Of a DNA stretch of 64,000 nucleotides, positions 1 to 14,200 are shown piece after piece. Where the stretch lies: the NCBI RefSeq assembly GCF_024323335.1, contig NC_066579.1, positions 53,588,771 to 53,652,770 of the forward strand. The letters run 5' to 3'. The notes beneath the pieces were generated by a model. The model worked only from the letters and a program-made list of their open reading frames with translations. It ran no database searches and was not told the DNA's origin. The position numbers and the translations under genes were made by a program. This DNA comes from Lathyrus oleraceus (Eukaryota > Streptophyta > Magnoliopsida > Fabales > Fabaceae). Position 1 is the first letter of the stretch, and the number at the start of each line of letters is the position of its first letter.

Positions 1-259
1 CATATTTATAAGCTCAAAAAGTTGACATACACACACACTGAAAATTGCTCACACATCCAACTTGATACTATTTTTTGAGATGCTACTTGAAGAAGTTTAG
101 CTAAGTAGTTTATAGATTTTTATTTTTTCTCTCCATTTTGATCCTTTTTTTTTTTGTTTTATTAATTCTTTATCCAAGAACTTGAAGTAAAACGAAACTC
201 TTAATAGTTTCCCTAAATATCTGGGCACAACCTTATAATTGAAATTAAATTTTCTGTAG
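1..259 (+). other. Intron of the fusion-enzyme gene (3' part)
   Basis: AT-rich, T-rich sequence ending in a good acceptor (TTTTCTGTAG) immediately before the first visible exon. The first full codon follows at once (phase 0), and the translation ISDPIVIELVKIGG fits the N-terminal dehydrogenase domain. The start codon must lie upstream of the window. Nothing else is recognised here. Confidence 0.8.
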
Positions 260-3200
260 ATAAGTGATCCCATCGTAATAGAACTTGTCAAGATTGGAGG
301 AATTAGATGTGCAAGCCCTTCGGAAGCAGGGAAAGGTAGTTGTTATTTCAGCTATATTGTTTAACTTTTTCATAGACCAAAGTTATCCTTTACTGTTTTT
401 AACAACCTTTGTCCTGGTTTGTTGCATTAGGCCATTTAAATTGAGTTTAATTCAACAATGCATATCTTTTTCTCACTTGCAGGGGTAGCAGCTTTAGTTG
501 TCCTTATATCTCACACAGATCAGATTCATGATCTGATTTTCGGGGATGAGGGTGCTTTAAAAGGTTTATACGGAGCCTTGTCACATTAGACATTATTTAT
601 TTTTTAAGGATCTTGATTCATTTAAATATTTCATTTTTTGAATTTGCAGGTCTAAAACAAGATACAGTTCTTATTCTTTGTTCAACCATACTACCATCAG
701 CTCTCCATAAACTGGAGAAAGATTTGCAAGGTAACACGCACCTTCTATGTTTTTGGCGAACTAAATTGCTTGATTCTTTGTAAAAGGAGTTCCTAACAAA
801 TGATGCTTATTCCTCTGCATTCAGAATGCATAACTAGCCCTTTGATCATTTTAGCAGTTCTCAAGTTAGTTGAACATTTGAGGATATGGTATGAAGCTAT
901 CGGAATTTTTGGGGTCAATGACTCAATATGATGCATCTGTTAATACTGCGTTATGTTTCCTACAGCTTAAGTCCAACCACATCAAGGTCTACAACCAAAA
1001 GCCCAAATTTTCAGGGCCTGGAAAATAGGAAAAGTGGGAAGAGTTAGTTACAAAGAGAGAAGGTGGTAACGAACTGAGTCTGTTACATAAGGTGGGAATG
1101 AATAATCTGTGAAGGGCATGAGAAGGTTTACGTTTGTAATTGGGAGTCTAGAGGGCAAACTCTGAGTTGAGAACTTTGGAATTCCTTACCAGTACCACCT
1201 TCTCTAATATATCAACTAAAACTATTGCACGCTAAATTTACATGTATTTTGGAATGATAGCTTCAAACTTATGATTATTTGGGAATTCAGTGATAGTGGG
1301 TTACTGCTCAAAAGTAACCGTTTTCGTTTATCCTGTAGAATTTCAGAAGATGGCCTATGTTGTTGATGCATATGCCTCTTATGGGAGGTCTGATGCCTTG
1401 AATGGAAAAGTCACTGTGAGTTATTGTCTTATATTTATAACATGTTGCAAGTCTTGTTAGCTAAGAATAAAGTTCCTGATTTTGGTCAACTGCTTAATCA
1501 TCCTATCTTGCATCGGTTATTGCTGCCTGTGCTACATAGATTGTATCATCTGGAAGATCAGATGCCATTGCAAGAGTACGGCCTCTTCTTTCAGGTAAAG
1601 TTTTGAGACCTGTTTGGATATACAACACGCAAATATGATATGCCATAAAAGTAAGTATCTTTTTTCCCCATCATGCTAGTTAATATTTGCTTTTTGTTGA
1701 CAGCAATGTGTGAAAAGCTGTTCACTTTTGAGGGTGAAATAGGTGGTGGCAGGTGCATATTCCTTCTTGCCCTTGCTAACCCCAATTTTTTCATTATGTA
1801 AAATCTTTAAATGCCCTAGTTCTATATATCCATGCCTTGCAGAGCCCCCCACCCCTAAAACAATATTGCAAAATAACATGCCTCGTGATTTACTTAAATA
1901 GTAATCCTAAGTTACTACAAAAAAGTTACTGTTTACCATATTGTGTTCTATTCGGTGTTTTTAATTTAAAAATATTTACCACTCTTTCATTGCAGTAAGG
2001 CTAAAATGGTCTCTGTGATGCTGGAAGGAATTCATTTCATTGCTTCTGTGGAGGCTCTTTCTCTTGGTGTAAAAGCTGGAATTCATCCATGGATAATCTC
2101 TGATATAATTTCTAATGCCGCTGGAAATTCATGGTACGTGTTTAGTCAATATGATACTGCTAACTTCACATTAAACAAATTCTTGCACATAGTCGTACGG
2201 AATTACAATTGTTGATGTTTTGTACTAAATTTATTAAAAAGAATTGTTTATTTGAAAAAAGCTTTTTTAAGACAGGACGAGTGACTGAGAAATATTAAAA
2301 AGGAGGGCTTTCTGTTATTACAAATATTCTTTGATGTCTATAAACTAAAATATTCTGGTTTCTGCACAAAAAGAGTGCTGATAATTAAAACATGCCATGT
2401 ACAATTTTGTTCAAATATTCTCTAATTGCAACCCCTCCCTCTCAATTATCAGAAGGTGGTGATATTTCATTTATTTTGCAGGGTATTCAAGAATAACGTT
2501 CCACTTTTGTTAAAGGGAGAGGTTAAGCATCAAATTCTTAACACTTTGATTAAGGAATTGGTAAGATCTTTAGAATCAGAGAAGTAACTCACTTTTGAAT
2601 TTCTTATTACGTTTCACTTTTGAATTTCTATTCCGCGGTAATGAAATCTCTTATTACTTTTTAGTTGGAAAAGAGACACATTATTGGATCATTTTGGTTC
2701 TTGTTTTCAAAATTAGTGTTTTGTTTATTTTACAGCAGCACTTCTTGCTGTTGTTATTCTTTTCTAAACATTTCTTGAAGGTAACTGAATTTGCTTTTAT
2801 TCCAGGAAACAATTTTGGATATGGCTAAGTCACTTACTTTTCCACTTCCACTTTTGGCGACAACTCACCAACAACTTATTCATGGTAAGAAGTCTCGTAA
2901 ACTATGTAGTACGCATTTGCTGTCAAGTTTACAAAAAGCAACCCATCTCCAGCAGACATAGTTTAGCAAATTCATTTTTTCAGGGGTTTCACATGCTTGT
3001 TTCGAGGGCGATGGTGACAGAACATTAATTAAGGTTAATTTCATATACATCAGTTTGAGTAGTTTCAATCAGAAGTTACTGTTTTTTGAAGCTGTAGTGT
3101 CTTTTCTTTACTGTTAGAAATAAAGTAAATAGAAACATTATGGGCTGATTTTTTTCTTTTATATTATCATGTAATTATCATACCCATAGTTCTTTATGAT

Positions 3201-5153
3201 TGTATTTATAATATCCTTCGTGTGTTCTTAACACATGATTTCATGATATGCCTTTTGTTTCTCTTATCTTTAAAAAATTAACATAATTTTTCTTCTAATT
3301 CATTATCATGACAGATTTGGGACAATGTTTATGGAGTGAAAGTTTCAGATGCAGCAAATGGAGATGCATATAACCCTGAGCAACTTGCATCTGAAGTCAT
3401 TGCATCTTCTAAGAGTGTGAAGCGGGTTGGTTTTATTGGTCTTGGAGCTATGGGATTTGGCATGGCAACTCATTTGGTCAAATCAAACTTCTGCGTTTCC
3501 GGTTATGATGTAATTTCTCTCTTTGGGATCTTAATCTCTACTGTATTAAATAAGTTTTAAAATTGCTGTAAAAGTTGATAATGGTGTCATAATGGTGAGT
3601 TGGTGACTGTATCCGTCAATGATGCAAATTTTGTCCACTTTATCAATAGCATTGGTATTTAAAAAGAAATTTCCCGTCGGAATGGGTACTATAAGTATCT
3701 TTTCAAATCCTTATTTTTATTTTTGCGTCTAGGTGTATGAACCAACTCGAATCCGATTTTCAGATGCTGGTGGCTTTATTGGAAATTCTCCAGCGGAAGT
3801 CAGTAAAGGTAAATTGATACATACCATACTATCTAGTATATACCCACAAAAAATTGTAGTTACCTATAGACCTAGGAATGATCTTGTAATGTAATGAATA
3901 ATAAGATTAAAAGTGACTTTTCTTTCATGTGTAAGACTAAGAAGGCCTGAAATATTGGCACTGACACTAGGAATTGTTTTTCAGTCGTATAGCATGTAAA
4001 TGTAAATGAAATCAAACTTTACCATATTTTGTTCTAAGTGCATTATGTTTTCTGTAGAGGGCACTATTAACAGAATACTCATCTGTGATGAATTTCAAAA
4101 CTGATGATTCTGTGAGAAGTTCTTAACTCTTGATATGTTAGTTCACTAGTCATATTATTGACTATACCAGTTGTTATTTCTTCTGGTTACCACTTACCAC
4201 CCATGGGCCATGGCCAACAGGTTAAAATCGAATCAGTTAGTAAATGTAGAGTTTACTGAAATAAAATTTATAGCATCCATCAATCAAGTGATTTATTTAT
4301 TGAGAGCTTCCATAAATCAATCTATCTAATAGCTTATTATCATTTCATTGTGTGCTAATGTTACCACAAAAAGTAGGCCGGTGAACCATTCAATTATTTA
4401 CTCATTTGTTGCTCATAGGTCATAGCTTTGATTTTTGTATCATTTTCGTAGTTGGTGTTTCTTAAACTGAGAGTACAGCTGTACGGATTAGTACAGCCTG
4501 TTTTATTTGGAATCTAATCATTTTTAGCATGAAGAATATTCTCCAGGGTTCTTGTACTATTTCTATGTTCTTGGTTTTGTATTTGTCCATTTTATGTTCT
4601 AGTTACTAGGGTGATATTCTAAATTAGTTTTTAATATTATTGATACAATTACAAGCTCTTCCGCTAAAAATTGATACAAGCATTCTGCATTATATGTAAT
4701 GAAGAAACAGGTCGGGAATATCGTAAAATGCTAGTAAAATTTAAATGGTTTAGCTATTAGAACCAAGATCTTCTATGTAAGCTGTTAGAGTGCAGAATGA
4801 TCTTTGGTGGTAATTAGCTTTATGCATGATCACAAAACAAATGAGTTTCCTTTGACAAATATTGATCCCGTTTATTTCCTTTTGCTAAATGGTATATTTT
4901 CATGTAAATGAATTTGCTAGATTCATACGAATAAAAATATTTCAATCACATTTCAAGTCCTCTACATCAATCCATTATTCATATGTTATTGCTTTCAGAT
5001 GTTGATGTTCTCATAATCATGGTCGCGAATGAAGTTCAAGCAGAGAGTGTTTTATATGGAGAATATGGTGCTATTTCAGGTGCACATATGTATCTTAATT
5101 ACCCTTATTATTATTATTATTACTATTATTATTATTATTTTTATTATTATTAC

Positions 5154-5208
<55 letters not shown>

Positions 5209-8200
5209 TCTTTTAACTGTACTGATCCTTCTTTCTGCACTATCTAGTTCTTCCTCCGGGTGCATCTATCATTCTCTCTTCTACAGTTTCTCCGGCATAT
5301 GTGAGTCAGCTAGAGCGTAGATTGCAAAGTATGTTACTACTCCATTGTGATGATTATCTAATGCGTATTATGATTCTGAAGTTATTTTTTCATTTCCTTT
5401 TTTATGCAAGAGAAAATTAAATTTTGGGTTTGTCAACTCCCAAATGTTATAACGGGCCTGAGTTTTTGTGACTAAATTATGCGACAAACAAGTAGAAGAA
5501 AAACTAAATTGCAAAGTTTATTAGCCTAGTTGTAAATTGTTTGAATATATAATAATAAAGTAGGAGGAAAAACTAGTATAATTCAATAATTGGGTTAAGG
5601 TTTCTGGCCAAGTATGAGGCATGAAGGCATGCAATGTTTTAGAAAATCTTTGAGATTAATGTTAGCTTCAGCTTTATAGGTGTCGTGCAAAATGGATAAG
5701 TATACCATCCCGCCAGCTTGTATTTTCAATTAACAACAAGTGTCCTCTCGCACTTGCAAATATCCTGAAGAGCCGTGCAAGTTAAAATTGGACAGAAATA
5801 CTGTTTCAATTATCCCAGTGTGACACGCCGAAGTTTGTACTGTTACAAATCATTGATTAAAATATCTGTACATCGAACACTCCTCATCTCTGAATTGTGG
5901 TTTACTGTAACAATATATAGTGTCTATATCTTGATTTGATGTACTTGGCTAGAAGTTTAATGGTGATGCTTAAAGCTCTTAGGGAAATTTGTCAGTTTTT
6001 TTTCTCCCCATCAAATGTATATCAAATTCTTAAAAAGATGTGTGATAATACTAGTCTAAATGTGCAGAATCCTCTTCTACTTTAGGACTATGTTTTAATG
6101 ATCAAAGAGAAAAATGTGCTTGTATAAAAGTTTGTACATGATTATTTTTTGAGTTTAAGTTTAATTACTGTGCACTTACAATTCAACATGATATAGTAGA
6201 TACATAAATGCAATTTGTGGATTTTTTTATTTGAACCTTGGTCATGGTTGCCTGTATGATATTCACAAGGAATATTATTTCTTTATCCGGAATGCTTTTC
6301 AGAGGTCATTTACAACATGCTTTTATTCATTCAATGAAGAAATTAGTTGTCTAATTGTTAATTTTTAACATGAAAATAACACAGATGGAGGAAAAAGTTT
6401 AAAGTTGGTGGATGCCCCTGTTTCTGGTGGTGTTCAGAGGGCATCGTTGGGAACACTTACGGTATTAAGTAGTACATCTTTGGTTTTTAGTTAAATTGCT
6501 CTTTTGATTTTGTGGACTGATCCACTGAAGTCATGTATATTTCTCAGATAATGGCTTCAGGGACTAATGATGCTCTCACAAGTGTTGGTAATGTCTTAGC
6601 AGGTAACAAGTACTTAACATAGAAGTAAATAATGTTAATACTGTATCTGGGTTAACAGATTTCTGAAATAGTTTTCTGACTAATTCATGTTAATTCTTTT
6701 TAACCAGCCTTGAGCGAAAAGCTTTATATTATCAAAGGTGGTTGTGGTTCTGGAAGGTATTGTTCAATTTATAAGTCAATCATGCTTTATCCATTTTAGT
6801 TCTTTGTCGCATACTAGTGCTACTTTCTATATGCATGAGACAGGTAATTCAATGTCGATTCTGTTAGAAGGTGACAGTAAAGTTGTGTGAATGAGATAAC
6901 ATTAGTTCCAACTAATGTATAATATCATTTTGGTCTATTTTGTTCTCCAGTGGTATAAAGATGGTTAACCAATTGCTAGCTGGAGTTCATATTGCATCAG
7001 CTGCCGAGGCAATGGCATTTGCAGCAAGATTGGGTTTGAATACCAGATTATTGTTTGATTTTATTACAACTAGTGGGGGAACATCCTGGTATGTCTTTTC
7101 CTTGATGTGATCACTTTCTCCTCCCTCCTCTTCCCCTGGCCAAATAAGAAAAATAAGGAACAAAATGAAAGTCATTCAAATTTTTTCATAACCATCTTTA
7201 TGGTTATGAGTGTGCTCATGGCTTCTCTTCCCTACTCTGCTCATAGCTATTTCAGAGGATAGTCACTGATCATCCTTTATTTTCAACTCTTAATTTGGAG
7301 GACTTCTTATTTCCCACCCCACCCCACCCCCATTGTTTTCTATATAATAAACAACCGTCATAGATTTGAATAGAAGTGTTACTGCTATGTTTAAGAGATG
7401 TCTCCTCTTTCAGGATGTTTGAAAATCGTGTTCCACACATGCTAAACAATGATTACACACCTTATTCAGCACTTGATATCTTCGTAAAGGATATGGTAAG
7501 AAAGAGTCTATTTTTCTCTCTCTATGTTTAGTAGGGGCACTGGGGGACACTTGATATGAATAACATTTTAAGATTTTTTTATTGAGTATGTTTTCACATT
7601 CAGGGAATCGTTACTCGTGAGTCCGCTTCCTTAAAAGTTCCACTTCAACTATCAACTATAGTCCACCAACTGTATCTGTCAGGTGCTGGATATTACTTAT
7701 GAATTTTATGACGTGTTTTTCACTTCAATTTGGTTGTTTTGATTGCAAATTTTTATTGTTAATATTTTTTTAATAAAGCATAATCCTTCGAGGAACGGGA
7801 TAGGAAGCCTTATTTCAAATCACATTAAACTAAAGGAAGAAAACAAAGAGGATGGAGATGAACTTGTCCGTATGATGGATGAAGGGTGATGCATTTAGGA
7901 TCTATTTACCCATGCTCTTTGTTAAGAGTCCCACATCGGACAATATATGACATGAACATGTGTTTATAAGTGGGGGCAGTCCTCACTCTACCAACCGGTT
8001 TTGTAGGGTTGAGTTAGGCCAAATCACACATTCTTAACATGGTATCAGAGCCTCGTTTAAGATCCGATGGGCCACCCACTATGGTTTCCGCTATCGGGCC
8101 ACCCACCATTTATTTCCACGTTCCAGATGTCCAGTCCTGGGCGTGAGGGTGTGTGTTAAGAGTCCTACATCGGACAATATATTATGGCATGAACATGTGT

Positions 8201-11200
8201 TTATAAGTTTATAAGTGGGGGCAGTCCTCACTCTACCAACCGGTTTTGTAGGGTTGAGTTAGGCCAAATCACACATTCTTAACACTCTTATTTAAAACGA
8301 ACCTCATCCTTTTTCACGGAGTGGCATTGAGATACTTCAGAATACAACACTTGTCTTTGTACATCCTAGTTTGTTAGTTTCCATCTAAAGATTAATCACA
8401 TTTTTGAGAAATGAAATGCCCTGTTTTGAATCACTTCAATCCCAAGGAAATACTTGAACTTCCCTTAGCCTTTCATCTCAAATTCTGGCCCTAACTTCTC
8501 TGTGAGCATTTGCCTGTCAATCGGAGCTTCTCCATAATCGACATATACAAAAATACCATTAGCTTACCTCCCTGTGAATGTTAGTTTGCCTCCAAGATCG
8601 GAAGCTTTTGATACCATATGAAAATAAAATTCTGAATATTACTGAATTAGTTATAGACAAGCTCTAATACGGATGACTGCTTCTAGAAAATAAGAATCAA
8701 GAAAATAAGGAAATACAATATTATTTACAACAATATTCAAATTATTGATTCCTACCTTACAAGTGCATCTCAATATGATGATATGTACATACTAAGCCAC
8801 TTAGAAAAGGCTATTCGTGATTGGTGAATTATTTACATGAGATCTTGAGTTTGAATGCTCATATTATTGTGGTAACCAAATAGAAAACATGTAAACAGTA
8901 TAAGTCAGTTACATAGTTTTTAGAAAAAAACAACTACAGAAGTATTTTCCCATAAGTTGGGCTCGGCTATCAAATAACAGATTCGTAATGTCCTAATGTG
9001 TATCTCGTCTAAATAGTTTTCAACAAATAATGCAAAGTAGATAAAAAAAGGGGGGAAAATGACTGTTAGAAATTGTAAGAAGTACTTGCTCAAACTTGTA
9101 ACATTGTTGTATAGGTTCTGCTGCTGGCTGGGGAAGAAAAGATGATGCTGGTGTGGTCAAGGTATGAGCAACCAATGATAATTGCACATTTACAATTGCT
9201 AAAAATTACATTATATGTGCCTAGGGCAATAATTGCACATTTACAGCAGTACTCTCCTTTGACCCCCCACCCAAAAGCAAATCATCGGTACTGACAATGT
9301 CACAATCATCAGCTATAGTTGTGTTTATTCTCTAGCCATTAAAATGCTAAGATGATTTTGTTAAGAGAATATTAAACATTAGGTAACAAACACTTTGATT
9401 AGAATAATCAGAAGGCTGTGTCAACTTGTTATACAGGTTTATGAGACACTTACTGGTGTTAGAGTTGAAGGAAAACTTGCGTCTCTCAGGAAAGATGCCT
9501 TGTTGCATTCTCTTCCACAAGAGTGGCCTCAAGATCATGTTATTGACATTCAAAAATTAAAAGAAAGCAATTCAAAGATTTTGGTCGTTCTGGATGATGA
9601 TCCAACAGGAACACAAACTGTTCATGATATTGAGGTATTAACAGAATGGTAAGTGTTGTTCAGTTTGTTTTGTCATTTCTCAGTGCTTGCAGAATCCATT
9701 CTACTTTTAATATTATAATATTATCTCAAACCAAACTGCCAAAACCACCACTATTTTTATGTGAGCTAATTATAATTAGTGATAGTTTAATCATGATGTT
9801 TGAAGGAAAAGTAAGATGGTCTTTAAGAAGTAAAAACTCAAGTTTTGATCAATTGGACATGATCCTGAGAATTAGACTTAGAGTTTGGCATAATTCAATC
9901 TTACAATATGAGGAATGTCACTCTATATTAACTCTTTTTAAGCTCTATGTTTAACCAATATGGAACTTGAACTTTTCTCAATACTGTGCAGGACTGTTGA
10001 TTCACTGACTGAGCAGTTTAGAAGATGTCCAAAATGTTTTTTCATTTTGACAAATTCCAGGGCGCTGAGTTCTGACAAGGTAAAGAGCTTAGTCAACATG
10101 TACCAATAAATCTATAACTTCTATTTAGTTATCAAATACAAAAGATATATGCTCATCTGTTCTCAATTTTGGGCACAGATAAAAATTAAGAATACTATAA
10201 AAACAAAAACAGGCCACATATTACAAAGCATAATACTATATTCTATTGTTTCCCTGTAACTAGAAAAGCATGCTATTCGAAGTACAATGAAAAAGTGTTT
10301 GTGTCGTCACTTCATTATTGACATGTAAGGTTTGAGCTGAACAACGTCTTGAGCTGTAATAGTTGCAGCACTGAGGTATCTCGGTTCTATCCAATAAAAG
10401 TTGTTAAGAAATGTGGTTGAGCCTAACTCAATCCTACAAAACCGGTTGGTAGAGTGAGGACTTCCCCAACTTATAAACACATGTTCTCACCCCTTCACGC
10501 TCAGGACTAGACAACTGGAGCATGGAAATAAATGGTGGATGGTCCGATAGCGGAAACCATAGTGGGTGGCCCACCGGATCTTAAACGAGGCTCTTGATAC
10601 CATGCTAAGAAATGTGGTTGAGCCTAACTCAACCCTACAAAACTGATACCATATTAAGTAATGTGGTTGGACCTAACTCAACCCTACAAACCGGTTGGTA
10701 GAGTGAGGACTGCCCCCACTTATAAACACATGTTCAGACCATATATTATCCGATATGGGACTCTTAACAAAAGTACTAAGCTACCCGAGCCGTGTAATAG
10801 TTGCAGTACTGAGGTATATAGGGCCATCCAATAGACATACATTGCATTGCAGCACTTATGCATCTAACTGACATAGCATAAAATTCTTCAAAAGAAACCT
10901 GATGCATGAGCCATGCTCCAAACCAGAGTCAAAGCTATTAGATATTTCAATGATCAGTAATTTAGAGTGCCATGAAGTTCATAATTTACATTTAATCTTT
11001 GACAGGCCAGTATATTGATAAAGGAGATTTGCAAAAATCTAGACACTGCAGCAAAATCAGTTGACAAAATTGATTATACGGTGGTTTTGAGGGGAGATTC
11101 AACTCTGCGCGGTCATTTTCCAGAGGCAAGGATGACATGTTTTAGCTCAGTAGTTATTATAAACTATGATAATGAGAATTATGCTTCAATTTGGAAAATG

Positions 11201-14200
11201 ACACGGCTGTTGCTACAGGAACCGGATGCTGTTACTTCAGTCTTGGGTGAAATGGATGCATGGATTATTTGTCCATTTTTCCTTCAGGGAGGCCGTTACA
11301 CTATTAACGATACACATTTTGTTGCTGATTCCGAACTGTATGTCTTTCCATTCATAACTAAGTATAGGGATTAATTGATACAGTTATAATCCAACTTAAT
11401 TTTGCCCGCAGGCTTATTCCTGCAGGGGAAACAGAGTTTGCTAAAGATGCTTCCTTTGGCTACAAATCTTCAAACCTACGTGATGTAAAACTTTTGGTCC
11501 CTCTCTTTTATTTGATCCATGTAATTTATATTTTCTTATTATTGTTAAGGAAAATAGTGGTTCGAAGTGTTTTTTTATCCAAATATAGTGGGTAGAGGAG
11601 AAAACAAATGGCCGCATCCTTGCAAGTAGCGTTGTATCTATTTCGATCCACCTTTTGAGGAATGGGGGGCCAGATGCAGTTTGTCAGCATCTATCCAGTT
11701 TGCAGAAGGTATGCAAAATTAGAGATATGGCTGATTCTAACATGCAGATTTTTTTTTTGCCTAAGCAAGATATTATGATTAAGTAGAGAGGTATTCAATT
11801 CACTTACTTGGATTAGTATATATTGTATTAAGCAGGGGTCAGTATGCATAGTTAATGCAGCCAGTGAAAGAGACATGACTGTATTTGCACTTGGAATGAT
11901 CAAGGCAAAACTTCTTTCTCCTCCTTTGTGTTTTCCCCCCCTTTCTGTGTGTTTTGTTACTGATGAAAACGTTCTTCTGTTGTTCTGACTTATTAACAGG
12001 CAGAGTTGTCAGGGAAACGTTTCTTGTGTCGCACTGCTGCTAGCTTTGTGTCTGCCTGTATCGGAATCATCTCTAAGCCTCCGGTGTTGCCAAAGGATCT
12101 AGGAATAGCTAGAGAAAGGAATGGAGGTTTGATAATTGTGGGATCTTATGTTCCAAAAACGACAAAGCAGGTGAAAAATTAAATCAAGTTATTGATATCT
12201 AATTTCCCAAGCAAATCCATTTTCTGATTTTTTTTCTTTCATGCTTATAATCCCAGGTTGAACAGCTTAAATTACAGTGTGGTCAGTTCTTAAGAAATAT
12301 CGAGGTGATCGACACCCTAATTTTCTTTTCATCATTTGTTGTTAATTTAAATCCTCTCATTTAAAGAACTATAATGAAAATCTTTTTAGTGGAAGCCTTC
12401 ATTTTTATGTTTAGTACAGTCTTTCTTTTTAAATTTTATTTGCTGGTCTAATTAAGATTTTTTTGTAATAGGTTTCTGTTGAAAAACTTGCAATGGGGTC
12501 TATTGAGGAGAGGGAGGATGAAATCAGTAGAGCAGCTGAATTAGCGGACGTATATCTTAAATCTCATAAAGACACACTTATAATGACCAGCCGAAATCTC
12601 ATAACTGGGAAATGTTTGTCTCCATTTTTTTTAATTTTCTTCTTTCCACTTCTTTGTTGCCAAGATTTTATAACTTTTTCAGCGTTCACAATTATCTCTA
12701 AGACAGCTTCTCTATTCTTGTTATGACTATACGAAGAATGCTAGTGCATTTAAATTTGGTTGGGAAACAATTTTTTTGCCCCTCATTCTAATCTTCTGGT
12801 TTATTTTCAAATTTGCAGCTGCCTCAGAGAGTTTGGACATTAACTATAAAGTGAGTTCTGCTCTGGTGGAAATATTGAAAAGAATAACGATAAAACCTCG
12901 TTACATAATTGCAAAGGTACTCTATGTTTAAATGACTTAGTGAACAAGCATTCTATTGTTTAATTTGTTACATGTTTGTATTAAGAGCTAGTATTTAAAT
13001 ATTATTGATTATGTGTTGGAATCTATGCCTTAATTGCGGTTGGTTCTTAGTCGCCTTAATTGCGGTTCTCTCTTAGTCGCCTTAGTTGCGGCACATTGAC
13101 TTGCCTTCAATACAGCCCCTAACACCTTCATTGTGTTGGCTTTGAAGGGGTGGATTTAGTTCCACATTGCTTAGAGATATGACATGTGTTGTGTTTATAA
13201 GTGGGGGCAATCCTCACTTTACAAGCCAGTTTTGTAGGGATGAGTTAGGCCAAATCCAAATTCTGGGATGGTATCAGAGCCTATCCTAGATCCATTGTTG
13301 GGGTTCCTGCATCGTCCACACTTTGGGCTCATTTAGGCCCAAGCGTGAGGGGGATGTTAGAATTTCAGCCTTAATTGTGGTCCGCCCCTGGACGCCTTAA
13401 TAGCGGCACTTTGGCTTGCCTTCATTGCAGCCCCTAACACCTTCATTGTTTTGACTTTGAAGGGATGAATTTAGTACACCACATTGCTTAGAGATATGGG
13501 TTGTGTTGTGTTTATAAGTGGGGGCAATCCTCACCTTATAAGTTGGTTTTGTAGGGATGAGTTAACCCCAACTCAAATTCTGAGATTATGTATAGAAGAT
13601 TTTGTTGCTTATCCATCTCACTTTCTCCTTTTTATAAGTTAATAAAATATTTCTGTTCATATTTGATGGTTGATCAGATAATACCCAATGACACATCCTT
13701 TTTTTTTGGATATGTCCCAAGTTTTGATTGAACACTGACAAATAGTACTTTTTCTAGGGTGGTATTACCTCTTCAGACCTTGCTACAAAAGCGCTTGGTG
13801 CAAAATGTGCCAAGGTTGTTGGACAAGCACTCGCCGGTATTCCCTTGTGGCAACTAGGCCCTGAAAGTAGACATCCTGGAGTTCCTTACATTGTCTTCCC
13901 AGGTAAGTTTTTTTTTTGTAATTTTCCATTTTTAAAGTTACACTTTCTAACTAAGTCTGAGTATCTGGTACTGTAAAATCTATATTTTCATTCTAGATCT
14001 AGGTCTTAATTAGCTAAAATAATCTGTCTTTGGTAGGTAATGTTGGTGACAGTGGAGCATTGGCAGAAGTCGTGAAGTCCTGGACTTGTCCAACGAGTCT
14101 TTCATCAACAAAAGAGATTCTTAACGTAAGGATAATCTGGTTCAGGGTTTCGCAGCAAGTATTAGTGAATGTTGATTTTTGTTTTTTTTGTTATAAAGAG

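Noticed and set aside
1424..1606. 60-codon ORF on + strand overlapping exon 5 of the fusion-enzyme gene
   Set aside because: It is a shadow frame. The real exon 1540-1594 is read in another frame (IVSSGRSDAIARVRPLL).
4983..5247. ORFs ending in long Tyr or Ile runs
   Set aside because: They read exon 13 and then run into the TTA microsatellite of the intron; not real protein ends.
7920..8284. Cassandra-type TRIM carrying 5S rRNA sequence
   Set aside because: The LTRs show no 5S-like internal promoter boxes; only the general TRIM layout is shared.
9646..9954. 102-codon ORF after exon 22
   Set aside because: Lies in an intron. The proper junction is 9648 to 9992 and continues the kinase domain.
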